A stretch of DNA of 64,000 nucleotides from BP-133 sp040756995 (GCA_040756995.1 JBFLYK010000004.1:1-64000); one strand, 5' to 3'; positions 42,000-50,852 are shown, counted from the stretch's first letter. Notes: generated by a model from the letters alone, not told the origin. Made by a program: numbers and translations.

Positions 42000-44234
42000 T
42001 CAGCGGATCGCCAGGCCCACGATCGGCCGGTTGAGCGGGATTCCGCCCAAGCCGCCGAGGTACTGGGCGCCGCCGAAGTTGTAGACGCTGCCGTCGTTGC
42101 TGACGATCCAGTAGCCGTTGCCGCTGGCGGTGGTGGCCATGGCCACGACCGAGCCGGTCACCGTCCCGGCCGGGGACCCGTAGAAGGCCGAGCGGCCGAA
42201 GGCGAAGACGCCGCCGTCGGACGCCGCCAGCCAGTACCCGTCGCCGTCGGGCGAGGGGGTCAGGGCCACGATCGGCCGGTTGAGCCGGACGTTGCCGGTC
42301 GACCCGAAGAACGGGGCGTCACCGAAGGCGAAGATCCCCCCGTCCGACGCCACCAGCCAGTAGCCCCGGCCGGTCCGGGTGGCCGCCATGCCCACGATGG
42401 GCTTGTTCAGCCGCACGGCGCCGGTCGACCCGAAGAAGGGCGCATCACCGAAGGCGAAGATCCCCCCGTCCGACGCCACCAGCCAGTAGCCCTTCCCGGT
42501 CGGGGTGGCGGTCATCCCCACGATGGGTCTGTTCAGCTGCAGGGCGCCGGTCGACCCGAAGAAGCCGGCGTCGCCGAAGGCGAAGATCCCCCCGTCCGAC
42601 GCCACCAGCCAGTAGCCCTTCCCGGTCGGGGTGGCGGCCACGCCGACGATGGGCTTGTTGAGGCTGACGCCGCCGGTCGAGCCGAGGAAGGTGGCGTTGC
42701 CGTAGCTGAAGATCCCGCCGTCGGACGCCGCCAACCAGTAGCCCTTCCCCGTCGGCCCGACCGGGACCGACGTGACCGAAATCGAGGTGGCCACGCCGGG
42801 GGAGGTCGTCTGGAGCGGGAGGGCCGCCGCGCCGGCCACCGCCCGTCCCACGTTGACCTCGCCGCTGGCGAAGTCGACGCCGGTGCCCGGCACCGAGTCG
42901 GCCGTGTTCATCAGCCGGGCGGCCACCTGTTGGGCCGTGAGCCCCGGATTGGCCGCCCAGACCAGGGCGGCGGCGGCCGAGACGATGGGGGTGGCGAACG
43001 ACGTGCCGTCGGGGGTCACCCAGCAGTTGCCGTCGGCGCAGGGCGTGGCCAGGGTGAGCACGCCCACCCCGGGAGCGGCGATGTCGACCCAGGGGCCGCG
43101 CCGGGAGAACTTGGCCAGCCGGTCGTCGGACCCGTCGAGCGCCGCCACCGACAGCACTCCCTCGAAGTTGGCCGGGTAGCTCGGCGTGTCGAGCGGCTGG
43201 TTGCCGGCGGCCGAGACGACCAGCAAGCCCTTGCTCTGGGCGTACTTGATGGCCTCCTTGAGGACGTCGGACACCTTGCCGGCGTCGTTCGGGTCCTGCT
43301 GGAGGGAGAGGTTGATGATCTTCACGCCGGGATAGTCGGCGGCGTAGCGGATGCCCTTGGCGATGTCGCTGGCCAGCCCGTTGCCCTGGCTGTCGAGGAC
43401 CCGGACCGACAGGACCTTGGTGTTCCAGCCCAGCCCGGCGATGCCCTTGTCGTTGTTGGGAATGGCGGCGATGAGGCCGGCCACGGCCGTGGCGTGCCCC
43501 TCGGGGTCGGGCGTCGTGTCGTTGGAGAAGTTCTGGCCGACGACCACCTTGCCGACGAGGTCGGGGTGGGTGGCGTCGACGTCGGTGTCGATCACCGCCA
43601 CCAGCATGTTGGGGTCACCGTGGGTGACGGCCCAGGCCTCGGCGGCGCCGATGTTCATGAAGTCGGACTGGCTGTAGATCCGGGAGGTGGCGCCGCTGTC
43701 GAAGGTCAGGGCGCACCCGGCGTAGCAGCGTTCATTGACCGGCGGCGGGCTGGCGGCCGCCCCGGAGCCGGTCTCGGCCGGGGACGGGGTCAGCGGCTCG
43801 GAATTCGTCGGTGCCACCTCGGCGGAGCGGAAGCGGACGTCGTCCTCCACGTGGGCCACCGACCGGTTCTGCCGCAGCTTCCGGGCCGCGGCCGGGCCCT
43901 CGCCCCTCGGGACGTCGACCCGGAACACTCCCGGCCGGATCCGCCCACCGTGGCGGCCGCCGACCGAGGCCGCCAGCGCGTCTTCGTCCTGTCGGCCGCC
44001 CGCCTTGGCCATCTTCACGACCAGTCGGTCGAGCTTGTCGACCACCTTCTTGCGCGCCGCCCGCGCTGATTCCTTGGGCGCCTTGCTGCTCGGAGCCGAG
44101 GTGTCGTTCCCGGAGCCCTGGTCGACGGCGATCGCCGGCACCAGCCCGGCGCCCGCCAGCACCAGCCCGACGAGAGCGGCGGCGAGCGCGGGACGGCGAG
44201 CGATGCGCCCTCCAGCCATGGTCCGATGACCCAT
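42000..44234 (-). CDS. Exported subtilisin-like serine protease with six GYW/DGG repeats
   Basis: A 744-residue secreted protein. Residues 10-36 are a signal peptide ending PAIA. An N-terminal propeptide-like region runs to about 165. The S8 catalytic domain (about 205-475) has Asp216 in VAVIDTDVD, His247 in GHATAVAG, Asn345 in SAAGN and Ser412 in DGTSFATP. Residues 496-744 hold six repeats of about 42 residues (consensus GKGYWLVASDGGIFAFGDA). The same repeats end the SpoIID-like and amidase proteins upstream. ATG 44234 has GGGAGG 10 nt upstream. It probably cleaves surface or septal proteins, anchored by the repeat domain (inference). Confidence 0.88.
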   Translation of the reverse strand: MGHRTMAGGRIARRPALAAALVGLVLAGAGLVPAIAVDQGSGNDTSAPSSKAPKESARAARKKVVDKLDRLVVKMAKAGGRQDEDALAASVGGRHGGRIRPGVFRVDVPRGEGPAAARKLRQNRSVAHVEDDVRFRSAEVAPTNSEPLTPSPAETGSGAAASPPPVNERCYAGCALTFDSGATSRIYSQSDFMNIGAAEAWAVTHGDPNMLVAVIDTDVDATHPDLVGKVVVGQNFSNDTTPDPEGHATAVAGLIAAIPNNDKGIAGLGWNTKVLSVRVLDSQGNGLASDIAKGIRYAADYPGVKIINLSLQQDPNDAGKVSDVLKEAIKYAQSKGLLVVSAAGNQPLDTPSYPANFEGVLSVAALDGSDDRLAKFSRRGPWVDIAAPGVGVLTLATPCADGNCWVTPDGTSFATPIVSAAAALVWAANPGLTAQQVAARLMNTADSVPGTGVDFASGEVNVGRAVAGAAALPLQTTSPGVATSISVTSVPVGPTGKGYWLAASDGGIFSYGNATFLGSTGGVSLNKPIVGVAATPTGKGYWLVASDGGIFAFGDAGFFGSTGALQLNRPIVGMTATPTGKGYWLVASDGGIFAFGDAPFFGSTGAVRLNKPIVGMAATRTGRGYWLVASDGGIFAFGDAPFFGSTGNVRLNRPIVALTPSPDGDGYWLAASDGGVFAFGRSAFYGSPAGTVTGSVVAMATTASGNGYWIVSNDGSVYNFGGAQYLGGLGGIPLNRPIVGLAIR
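42003..42749 (-). repeat. Six tandem GYW/DGG repeats (subtilase)
   Basis: Six units of about 126 bases encoding GYWLxASDGGIFxFGxAxF plus a linker GSTGxxxLNxPIVGM. Units 2-4 are nearly identical; the first and last two are diverged, as expected for a closed repeat fold with distinct edges. Confidence 0.85.
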
Positions 44235-44439
44235 GCGGATGGTGCCTCCCACTGCGGCGGCGCATCGCGGGTTGCGCAGCCGCTTTGGAACCCAGCTCCG
44301 GCCGCCGGACTGCCCGAACCGTACGAGGGGGACGGTGGGGGCGAAGGTGACCGCGCTGGACAAGTCTTACGAGGACACCGGTCATATTCGTCACGGTCCG
44401 GGGGGATTCCCTCCCGCGACGGGCAAATTCCGGCCGGAT
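44235..44439 (-). promoter_or_regulatory. 205-base leader between SpoIID-like and subtilase genes
   Basis: The non-coding gap upstream of the subtilase. At 44254-44283 (minus strand) GCGGCTGCGC and GCGCCGCCGC can pair with one mismatch around a 10-base loop, directly before the GGGAGG ribosome site (44244-44249). No U-run follows, so it is not a standard terminator. It could be an RNA control element or mRNA stabiliser. No known riboswitch signature was recognised. Confidence 0.35.
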
Positions 44440-46515
44440 CTAGCGGGTCGCCTGGGAGGAATTGGGAACCGCCGGAGCGGCCTTCACCTCGAGGCCCACG
44501 ACGCCGCCCTTGTAGCCGGGCACGACGTCGGGCACGCCGCCCAGCACCGGGGCGTCGCCGTAGCTCACGACCGCGCCGGTGGCGGTCACGATCAGGTAGC
44601 CGGCGCCCGTCCGGGTGGGCCGCATGGCCACCGCCGGGGTGTTGATCCCCGATCCCGGCAGGGAGCCGAAGAAGCCGGCGTCGCCGAAGCTGAACAGCCC
44701 GCCGTCGGCGGCCAGGAGCCAGTAGCCCTTGCCGGTCGGCGTGGACGCCATCCCCACCACCGGCTTGTTGAGCCTGATGGCGCCGGTGGAGCCGAAGAAC
44801 CCGGCGTCGCCGAAGGCGAAGATCCCGCCGTCCGACGCCACGAGCCAGTAGCCCTTCCCGGTCGGCGTGGGGGCCATCCCCACCACCGGCTTGTTGAGCT
44901 TGATGCCGCCGGTCGACCCGTAGAACTGGGCGTCACCGAAGGCGAAGATGCCGCCGTCCGACGCCACCATCCAGTACCCCTGGCCGCCATTGGTCGACGC
45001 CATGCCGACCACCGGCTTGTTGAGCTTGATGTTGCCGGTGGAGCCGTAGAACTGGGCGTCACCGAAGCTGAAGATCCCGCCGTCGGCGGCCACCAGCCAG
45101 TAGCCGGCGCCGGCCGGGGTGGCGGCCATGCCGAGGATCGGCGAATTCAGCCGGATCCCGCCGGTGGAGCCGTGGAACCTGGCCTCCCCGAAGCTGAAGA
45201 TCCCGCCGTCGGGGGCCACGACCCAGTAGCCGGACAGGCCGCCGCTGGGGTTGTTGACGACCCGGAACCAGTCGGAGCGCACCCCGTCGGGCCGGGCACC
45301 CGGGGAGTACGAATACAGCCCCCGGAGATCGGAGCCGGTCAGCGTGGCCTTGCCCTTGCTGCCCCGGAGGACGACCTCGAGGACCCGCCCGCCCATGTCG
45401 CCCAGCCCGTTGCGCTTGGTCACGTCGACCGAAAGCAGCGTGCCGATCTCCGGCTTGGCGCTCTCGAGGACGCTGACGGGGACCCGGGCTGTCCACGTGG
45501 CGCTGGGATTGGACTCGACGGCATCGCCCTCGTCGGGCACGGCGGGAAACGTGCCGCCGGCCGTGTAACCCCCGGTGGAAGAGGAGAACTCGGTGCGGGC
45601 CACCCTGCCGTCGGAGAGCATGAGGCGGACCTGGCCCCGGGTTTCCTCCACCGCCTGGTTGGTGGTGGCCGACTCCAGGTCGTTAAAGCCGGTGGCGTCC
45701 TGGGTCGCCCGCCCGCCGTACACCTGGCAGCTCTGGGTGTCGCACGTCTTCGCCCAGCTGGAACGGTCCTCGGCCATGGCGTAGGAGCGGGCGGCCACCG
45801 CCTGGGCCCGCAGGGCGTGCATGCCGAGGCCACCGCCGGCGGTCCCCCAGCTGGCCGGCGACTCCCGCGGCACGACGCCCTTCAGGTAGCCCTCGCGGTC
45901 CACCCGGTTGACGGCCCGGGACGTGGTGATCTTGTTGGCCTCCCCCTCCAGGGCCAAAACTTCACCGCGAAGCCAGCGGCGGGTGCCGCCGAGCTCGCAG
46001 ACCTGGAGCATCTCCGACCGGTCCTCGGTCCGGGGGTCGGGCGGCGAGAAGGTGACAGGCCCCCGCATGGTGGTGAGCTCCCGCCAGCCGTCCGGGCCGC
46101 CGCCGCAGTCCCCAGCCCTGTCGACGCGATAGAGATTGGCACCGACCCTCTGGGCTCGCAGCGCCGAAAAGTCACCGGCCGCCGCGTTGGTCCGGAGGCG
46201 GCCCTTCTCCTGGGAGACGATCACATCGACGCCGTCGAACTTCGTCAGGTGGACGTCGATGGTGCCGTCCTGCAGGGTGCCCATCTTCGTGCCGCCGTAG
46301 TAGTGGTCGAGGATGCGCTGGTACGTCCAGCCCTTCAGGGCGTAGCCGAGCGAGCCGAACTGGCCCATCCCCCGGCCGTGGCCGTAACCGTGGCCGATCA
46401 GGTCGACGGTCGGGCCGGGGAAGGCGGCGGCCGACCGCTCGCCGACCAGCAGAACTCCGGACAGGGCGAGGAGGGACGCCGTGAGCGCCCTCGCCACCCG
46501 ACGCCGCCCGCTCAT
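44440..46515 (-). CDS. Exported SpoIID/LytB-domain protein with six GYW/DGG repeats
   Basis: A 691-residue secreted protein. The signal peptide (about 1-31) ends SAAA. GHGYGHGRGMGQFG (41-54) and YLKGVVPRESPASW (210-223, Glu218 matching the glycan-cleaving Glu of SpoIID) with LRAQAVAARSYA (235-246) define the SpoIID family, which degrades peptidoglycan stripped of stem peptides. Residues 429-680 hold six about-42-residue repeats as in its neighbours. ATG overlaps the amidase stop (ATGA). In sporulating firmicutes SpoIID works with an amidase (SpoIIP); here an amidase gene is directly upstream, suggesting the same two-step chemistry. Confidence 0.88.
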   Translation of the reverse strand: MSGRRRVARALTASLLALSGVLLVGERSAAAFPGPTVDLIGHGYGHGRGMGQFGSLGYALKGWTYQRILDHYYGGTKMGTLQDGTIDVHLTKFDGVDVIVSQEKGRLRTNAAAGDFSALRAQRVGANLYRVDRAGDCGGGPDGWRELTTMRGPVTFSPPDPRTEDRSEMLQVCELGGTRRWLRGEVLALEGEANKITTSRAVNRVDREGYLKGVVPRESPASWGTAGGGLGMHALRAQAVAARSYAMAEDRSSWAKTCDTQSCQVYGGRATQDATGFNDLESATTNQAVEETRGQVRLMLSDGRVARTEFSSSTGGYTAGGTFPAVPDEGDAVESNPSATWTARVPVSVLESAKPEIGTLLSVDVTKRNGLGDMGGRVLEVVLRGSKGKATLTGSDLRGLYSYSPGARPDGVRSDWFRVVNNPSGGLSGYWVVAPDGGIFSFGEARFHGSTGGIRLNSPILGMAATPAGAGYWLVAADGGIFSFGDAQFYGSTGNIKLNKPVVGMASTNGGQGYWMVASDGGIFAFGDAQFYGSTGGIKLNKPVVGMAPTPTGKGYWLVASDGGIFAFGDAGFFGSTGAIRLNKPVVGMASTPTGKGYWLLAADGGLFSFGDAGFFGSLPGSGINTPAVAMRPTRTGAGYLIVTATGAVVSYGDAPVLGGVPDVVPGYKGGVVGLEVKAAPAVPNSSQATR
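44476..45231 (-). repeat. Six tandem GYW/DGG repeats (SpoIID-like)
   Basis: Six units of about 126 bases; core GYWLVAxDGGIFxFGDAxF. The last unit is degenerate (GYLIVTATGAVVSYGDAPV). Confidence 0.85.
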
Positions 46516-48554
46516 GGCGCCAGGACGAGGTCGACGGCGGCCCGCGGCGGCCGCTGCGACGTGTCAGCGCCGAGGAACCGGGCGTCGCCGAACACCGAGA
46601 TGCCGCCGTTGGCGTCGGCGATGTAGTAGCCCTTGCCGGTGGCGGTGGCCCGCATCTGTACCGCCCCCGGATAGTTCTCCGGCTTGGCGGCCGGCACGCT
46701 GCCGAGGTACGGGACGTCGAAGGCGAACAGGCCCCCGTCCGACGCCACCAGCCAGTAGCCCTTCCCGATCGGGTTGGGGGCCATGGACACGACCGGCTTG
46801 TTGAGCTTGATGCCGCCGGTGGAGCCGTGGAACGGAGCGTCGCCGAAGGCGAAGATGCCGCCGTCCGACGCCACGAGCCAATAGCCCTTCCCCGACGGGG
46901 TCGGGGCCATCCGGACCACCGGTTGGTTCAGCTTGATGTTCCCGGTGGAGCCGTGGAACTTGGCGTCCCCGAAGGAGAAGATGCCGCCGTCGGTGGCCAC
47001 GAACCAGTAGCCCTTGCCGGTGGGCGTGGGGGCCATGCCCACCACCGGCTTGTTGAGCTTGATGTTCCCCGTCGAGCCGAAGAACTTGGCGTCCCCGAAG
47101 GAGAAGACCCCGCCGTCGGAGCCGAGGAGCCAGTAGCCCTTGCCCGTCGTGGTGGCCGCCATCCCGACGATCGAGCCGTTGAGCGGGATGCCGGCCATGG
47201 AGCCGAGCGCCGGGGCGTCGCCGAAGGCCAGCACCCGGCCGTCGGCGGTGGCCGACCAGTAGCCGGTGGTCGGACCGTGGGCGGCGGTCACCAGTGACGC
47301 CACCCGCTCCCGGAGATCGGGCAGCAGCGGGTAGAGGCGGTCGCCGGGACAGGCGGTCTGGCCGGCGTCGCGGTGGCCGGCCAGGTTGGGGAATGTACTG
47401 ACGACACCGTCACTGGCTTGGAACGGGTCCTTGCCGAGAACGTCGATGTCGTGGCGGTCGGCCTTCCAGGCCATCAGCTTGACCAGGGCGTCACGGGCGG
47501 CCGTGGTCGGTTCGCCGCCGCTGAAATCTCCCAGCACGGCCACCCCGGCCGAGCCCGCGTTGTGGTTCAGGACGTGGGCGCCGACGACGCCGTTGTGGTG
47601 CAGGTCCTCGCCCGTCGGCTTCTCGCCGGGCTGGTAGTCGCGGGCCCAGCGACCTTCGTAGATCCGGCCCTCGGCGTCGATCAGGAAGTTGTAGCCGATG
47701 TCGTCCCAGCCGTTGCCCTGGACGTGGTAGGCGTAGATCGCCCGCACCGTGGCCGCCGGATCGGGGTCGGCACCGTCGGGGGACGTGACGGTGTGGTGCA
47801 CGAAGAGCTTCGTGATCGGGGCGTACTTCTGGTTGTTCTTACGGATCGACTCGTCGGCCCCCCACTCCGCCCGGGTGACGATCGGCGGCTGGACGGCCTG
47901 CGGCTTCGGCCGGCCGGTGGTCGTCGTGGTCGACGAGGACCGCGTTCCCTTGGTGGTGCTGGTGGTGGAGGACGACGACGGCGTGGCGCTGGGGCCCCGG
48001 TCCTCTCCCCCATCCGCCGGCGGGTTCTCGTCCTCCGCCGCCCGGGCCGGAGTACCGGTGGCCAGCTTTCGGGTCCGGGGCCCGTGCATCGTGTCGATGG
48101 CCACGATCTCGACGTCGCGGGCGTCGCCCGACGCCCGCACCTGGGCCCGGGTGGCGCCATGGGCCCGGATCAGCTCGGACAGGATGGGGCCGCCGGCACC
48201 GTCTTCGAGGTCGTGGGCGACCGGCAGGGCCCGCCACGGCCCCCAGCCCTCGTCGGAACCGGCGAGGCGGATGTCGACGGCCGCCTCCTCGCTCCCCACC
48301 CAGCGGACCGCCAGGTGCGAGAGCGGGAACGGGCTCTGCACCACCGGCCCGGCGGCCGGCGGGATCTCCGGCCTGACGGCCGCCGCGGCCACCCGCGGCG
48401 CGCCCGTCACCGACGCCGGCACGACGGCGAAGCGGGTCTTCGGGGCGCCCTCGGCCATGCGGATGGGCGCCAGGACGGCGAAGGCCGCCATGGCGGCCAC
48501 CGCCCCAATGCGCACCGCCCCCCGGAAGGAGCGGGACCGGGCCTCAACCGTCAT
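46512..48554 (-). CDS. Exported N-acetylmuramoyl-L-alanine amidase (PGRP type) with six GYW/DGG repeats
   Basis: A 680-residue secreted protein. The signal region ends near residue 36. A beta-rich domain (about 40-165) is followed by a Ser/Thr linker (190-213). The amidase-2/PGRP domain (225-425) has zinc ligands His253 (FVHHT), His394 (LAGHRD) and Cys402 (ACPGD). It cleaves stem peptides from peptidoglycan. Residues 431-680 are six repeats matching the neighbours. ATG 48554 overlaps the stop of a 14-codon upstream ORF and its own stop overlaps the SpoIID-like gene, so the operon is translationally linked from its first codon. Confidence 0.9.
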   Translation of the reverse strand: MTVEARSRSFRGAVRIGAVAAMAAFAVLAPIRMAEGAPKTRFAVVPASVTGAPRVAAAAVRPEIPPAAGPVVQSPFPLSHLAVRWVGSEEAAVDIRLAGSDEGWGPWRALPVAHDLEDGAGGPILSELIRAHGATRAQVRASGDARDVEIVAIDTMHGPRTRKLATGTPARAAEDENPPADGGEDRGPSATPSSSSTTSTTKGTRSSSTTTTTGRPKPQAVQPPIVTRAEWGADESIRKNNQKYAPITKLFVHHTVTSPDGADPDPAATVRAIYAYHVQGNGWDDIGYNFLIDAEGRIYEGRWARDYQPGEKPTGEDLHHNGVVGAHVLNHNAGSAGVAVLGDFSGGEPTTAARDALVKLMAWKADRHDIDVLGKDPFQASDGVVSTFPNLAGHRDAGQTACPGDRLYPLLPDLRERVASLVTAAHGPTTGYWSATADGRVLAFGDAPALGSMAGIPLNGSIVGMAATTTGKGYWLLGSDGGVFSFGDAKFFGSTGNIKLNKPVVGMAPTPTGKGYWFVATDGGIFSFGDAKFHGSTGNIKLNQPVVRMAPTPSGKGYWLVASDGGIFAFGDAPFHGSTGGIKLNKPVVSMAPNPIGKGYWLVASDGGLFAFDVPYLGSVPAAKPENYPGAVQMRATATGKGYYIADANGGISVFGDARFLGADTSQRPPRAAVDLVLAP
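46515..47273 (-). repeat. Six tandem GYW/DGG repeats (amidase)
   Basis: Six units of about 126 bases. Units 2-4 are near-identical (GKGYWxxxSDGGxFxFGDAKF type); units 1, 5 and 6 are diverged. Confidence 0.85.
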
Positions 48555-48595
48555 GCGATCACTCTCTCGTCACGTTGGTGGCGCAAGTGACTCAT
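48551..48595 (-). other. 14-codon leaderless upstream ORF coupled to the amidase operon
   Basis: ATG at 48595 reads MSHLRHQRDERVIA to TGA at 48553-48551, which overlaps the amidase ATG (48554-48552) as ATGA. It is preceded by TAGAGT 8 nt upstream and has no Shine-Dalgarno. Layout copies that of the 17563 upstream ORF. Confidence 0.45.
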
Positions 48596-48609
48596 GGTGG
48601 ACCACTCTA
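48596..48609 (-). promoter_or_regulatory. Leaderless promoter of the repeat-enzyme operon
   Basis: TAGAGT (48609 to 48604, minus strand), 8 nt, ATG 48595 of the upstream ORF. It lies in the 171-base divergent gap before the wzm-like gene. Confidence 0.5.
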
Positions 48610-48749
48610 AGAGGCGGACAGCCGCAATGGGGTGACAGCCGGGCCCTGACCGGCGCTTCCGGAGCGCAGGCTAGGCCACAGATGTCCCGGTTCGTCTAGT
48701 TGTCCGCCGCCGGTCAGCCCTTTGATCCGAGTCCCGGAGCCCTGGGCAC

Positions 48750-48766
48750 TACCCTTTCTTATCCAC
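48750..48766 (+). promoter_or_regulatory. Putative -10 for the wzm-wzt operon
   Basis: TACCCT at 48750-48755, 11 nt before ATG 48767; gives a leader of about 4 nt. Confidence 0.35.
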
Positions 48767-49642
48767 ATGGCAGAACTTGCTGCGCCCGCGCGGACTTTCA
48801 CGCACCGCATGACGACGATGGAGCGAATCCGCGAGATCGTCGCCCACCACGAGCTTCTCCGCAACCTGATCCGCCTCGAGCTCAAAGCCAAGTACAAGGC
48901 GAGCGCCCTCGGCTTCGCCTGGTCGCTCCTCAACCCTGCGCTCTACTTGGTGGTCTTCTACGTCGCGTTCGACGTCATCCTGGGCAGCGGCATTCCGCGC
49001 TTTCCGATATATCTGCTCTCCGGCTTGCTCGTGTGGAACTTCTTCACTTCTGCGCTCAACGGCGGCACCGGGGCGATGGTCGCCGGAGCCGGCCTCGTGA
49101 AAAAGGTGTGGTTCCCGCGCGAGGTCCTGCCGTTAGCGTCGGTCGGCGCCGCGCTGGTCCATTTCTTCCTCCAGTTGCTCGTCCTACTCGGCGCCCTCGT
49201 GATCGTCCGCCATCCGGTGGGCTGGTCGAAGCTGCCCCTAATACCCCTCGCGCTGCTTGACCTCATCCTCTTGGCGGCCGGCCTGGCGCTCTTATTCTCA
49301 GTAGCGAACGTCTACCTGCGGGACATGGCGCACTTCGTCGAGCTGGCGCTCCTGGCGTGGTTCTGGCTGACGCCCATCGTCTATCCCTTCACCCAGCTCG
49401 GCGAGGCGTTGCGCGGCCATACCGACGTCGCTCTGCTGAACCCCGTCACTCCAATCGTCGTCGCCTTCCAGGGCGCTTTCTACGGCAGCTTCGGCAGTCC
49501 CAAGCCCGTCATCCCCCCGAATCTCGATGTCATGTGGCACCTTCGCAACCTCGGCATCGTGACCATCGGCGTGCTGGTGGTCGTCGTGGTCGCGCTACGG
49601 GTCTTCAGCCGACTCGAAGGCAATCTGGCCGAGGAGCTCTGA
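48767..49642 (+). CDS. wzm: ABC-2 type glycan exporter permease
   Basis: A 291-residue membrane protein with about six helices, of the Wzm/TagG type. LIRLELKAKYKASALGFAW at about 32-50 is the conserved amphipathic entry before helix 1, and NVYLRDMAHFVEL is the typical cytoplasmic loop before the last helices. With the ATPase 6 nt downstream it exports a polyprenyl-linked polysaccharide. ATG 48767 is preferred over a TTG at 48722. It diverges from the cell-wall enzyme operon, placing export and wall remodelling side by side. Confidence 0.88.
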   Translation: MAELAAPARTFTHRMTTMERIREIVAHHELLRNLIRLELKAKYKASALGFAWSLLNPALYLVVFYVAFDVILGSGIPRFPIYLLSGLLVWNFFTSALNGGTGAMVAGAGLVKKVWFPREVLPLASVGAALVHFFLQLLVLLGALVIVRHPVGWSKLPLIPLALLDLILLAAGLALLFSVANVYLRDMAHFVELALLAWFWLTPIVYPFTQLGEALRGHTDVALLNPVTPIVVAFQGAFYGSFGSPKPVIPPNLDVMWHLRNLGIVTIGVLVVVVVALRVFSRLEGNLAEEL

Positions 49643-49648
49643 TCGGCG

Positions 49649-50851
49649 ATGGCGGCAGCAATCGAAGTCGATCGGGTCACGAAGAAATTCAAGCTTTACA
49701 AGGAGAAGCCGACCTCCCTCAAGGAGCGAATCCTCCACTTCCGTCGCGTTCGGTGGGAACCGTTCACCGCGCTCGACGACATCAGTCTCGATGTCGAGGC
49801 GGGCACCACCGTTGGGTTGCTGGGTCACAACGGATCGGGAAAGAGCACGCTGCTCAAGTGTATGGCGGGGATCCTCCAGCCCACGTCCGGTTCGGTCCGT
49901 ACAGTGGGTCGGGTGGCGTCCCTCCTCGAGCTCGGGGCGGGCTTTCATCCCGACCTGTCAGGTCGCGAGAACGTGTACCTGAACGGGTCCATCCTGGGCC
50001 TCAAGCGGGCTGAGGTCGACCGGGTGTTCGACGACATTGTCGGCTTCGCCGAACTCGAATCCTTCATCGACACGCCGGTGAAGCACTATTCGTCCGGAAT
50101 GTATGTCCGGCTCGGCTTCGCAGTCGCCATCAACGTCGACCCAGAGATCCTCCTTGTTGACGAGGTGCTCTCGGTTGGGGACGAGTCGTTCCAGCGCAAA
50201 TGCATCGACAAGGTCCGAGCCTTCCAGGCGGAAGGACGAACGATCGTCGTCGTCACCCACGCCGCCGACCTCGTCCGTCAGATGTGCGACAAGGCGGCCG
50301 CCTTGGAAAGAGGAGTCCTCGTCGCTGAGGGCGATCCGAATGACGTCATCCGGGAATTCCGCGAACGACTCCTCAAGGCGGCCACCCCGACCGAGGAAAT
50401 GACTCGGGAGTGGGCCGGCACCGAGATCGCGCCGACTTGGGGTCGGGTGAAGATCGTCGACGCCCGGGTTGTGTACGCCACACCGGATCAGGAGGCAGCA
50501 GCCCCCGGCGAACCCATGCATCTTGTCGTCACACTCGAGGCGGCCGAACCGGTCGAGGACGTCGTCGTTGGAATCGCTATCTACAACTCGACTGGATATC
50601 TCGTGTTCGGCACCAACACCGAGCACCACGGTATCGACCTCGGCACGGTCGCCGGCCGGACGACCATCTCGTACGACCTGACCGATGTACCTCTGCTCGA
50701 CGGGACCTACGCGGTGACGTTCGGCGTCCACACCCGAGGTGGTCTCGTCTACGACAGCTGGGAACAGCTCCGGCGGTTCGAGGTGGCGGCCCCTGGTCGG
50801 GATATTGGCGTCGCCCGGCTGCCGGTCACGATCCGGGTCGATCCGGGCTGA
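49649..50851 (+). CDS. wzt: ABC exporter ATPase with C-terminal glycan-binding domain
   Basis: A 400-residue protein. The ATPase domain (1-245) has Walker A GHNGSGKST (59-67), signature HYSSGM (146-151), and Walker B ILLVDEVLSVGD (167-178). The C-terminal 140 residues (from about 255) are a beta-sandwich like the Wzt carbohydrate-binding domain (IAIYNSTGYLVFGTNTEHHG). In systems with this domain, export waits until the chain end carries a cap such as a methyl group; several methyltransferases are encoded in this locus. Converges with the FkbM gene, 1 nt between stops. Confidence 0.9.
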   Translation: MAAAIEVDRVTKKFKLYKEKPTSLKERILHFRRVRWEPFTALDDISLDVEAGTTVGLLGHNGSGKSTLLKCMAGILQPTSGSVRTVGRVASLLELGAGFHPDLSGRENVYLNGSILGLKRAEVDRVFDDIVGFAELESFIDTPVKHYSSGMYVRLGFAVAINVDPEILLVDEVLSVGDESFQRKCIDKVRAFQAEGRTIVVVTHAADLVRQMCDKAAALERGVLVAEGDPNDVIREFRERLLKAATPTEEMTREWAGTEIAPTWGRVKIVDARVVYATPDQEAAAPGEPMHLVVTLEAAEPVEDVVVGIAIYNSTGYLVFGTNTEHHGIDLGTVAGRTTISYDLTDVPLLDGTYAVTFGVHTRGGLVYDSWEQLRRFEVAAPGRDIGVARLPVTIRVDPG

Positions 50852-50852
50852 C

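Noticed and set aside
41931..44069. 712-residue plus-strand open frame
   Set aside because: Antisense to the subtilase; composition is Gly/Arg/His/Pro-rich shadow of the GC-rich repeats with no domain. The minus-strand catalytic triad is complete.
44254..44340. Riboswitch (c-di-AMP, c-di-GMP or cobalamin) before the subtilase
   Set aside because: A stem exists but I could not match the conserved core bases of any of these classes.
44233..46626. 797-residue plus-strand open frame
   Set aside because: Shadow of the SpoIID-like gene and its repeats; no recognisable motif.
42003..47273. Tandem 126-base repeats considered as CRISPR or satellite
   Set aside because: Units are in frame, encode the GYW/DGG motif, have no spacers and stop at gene ends.
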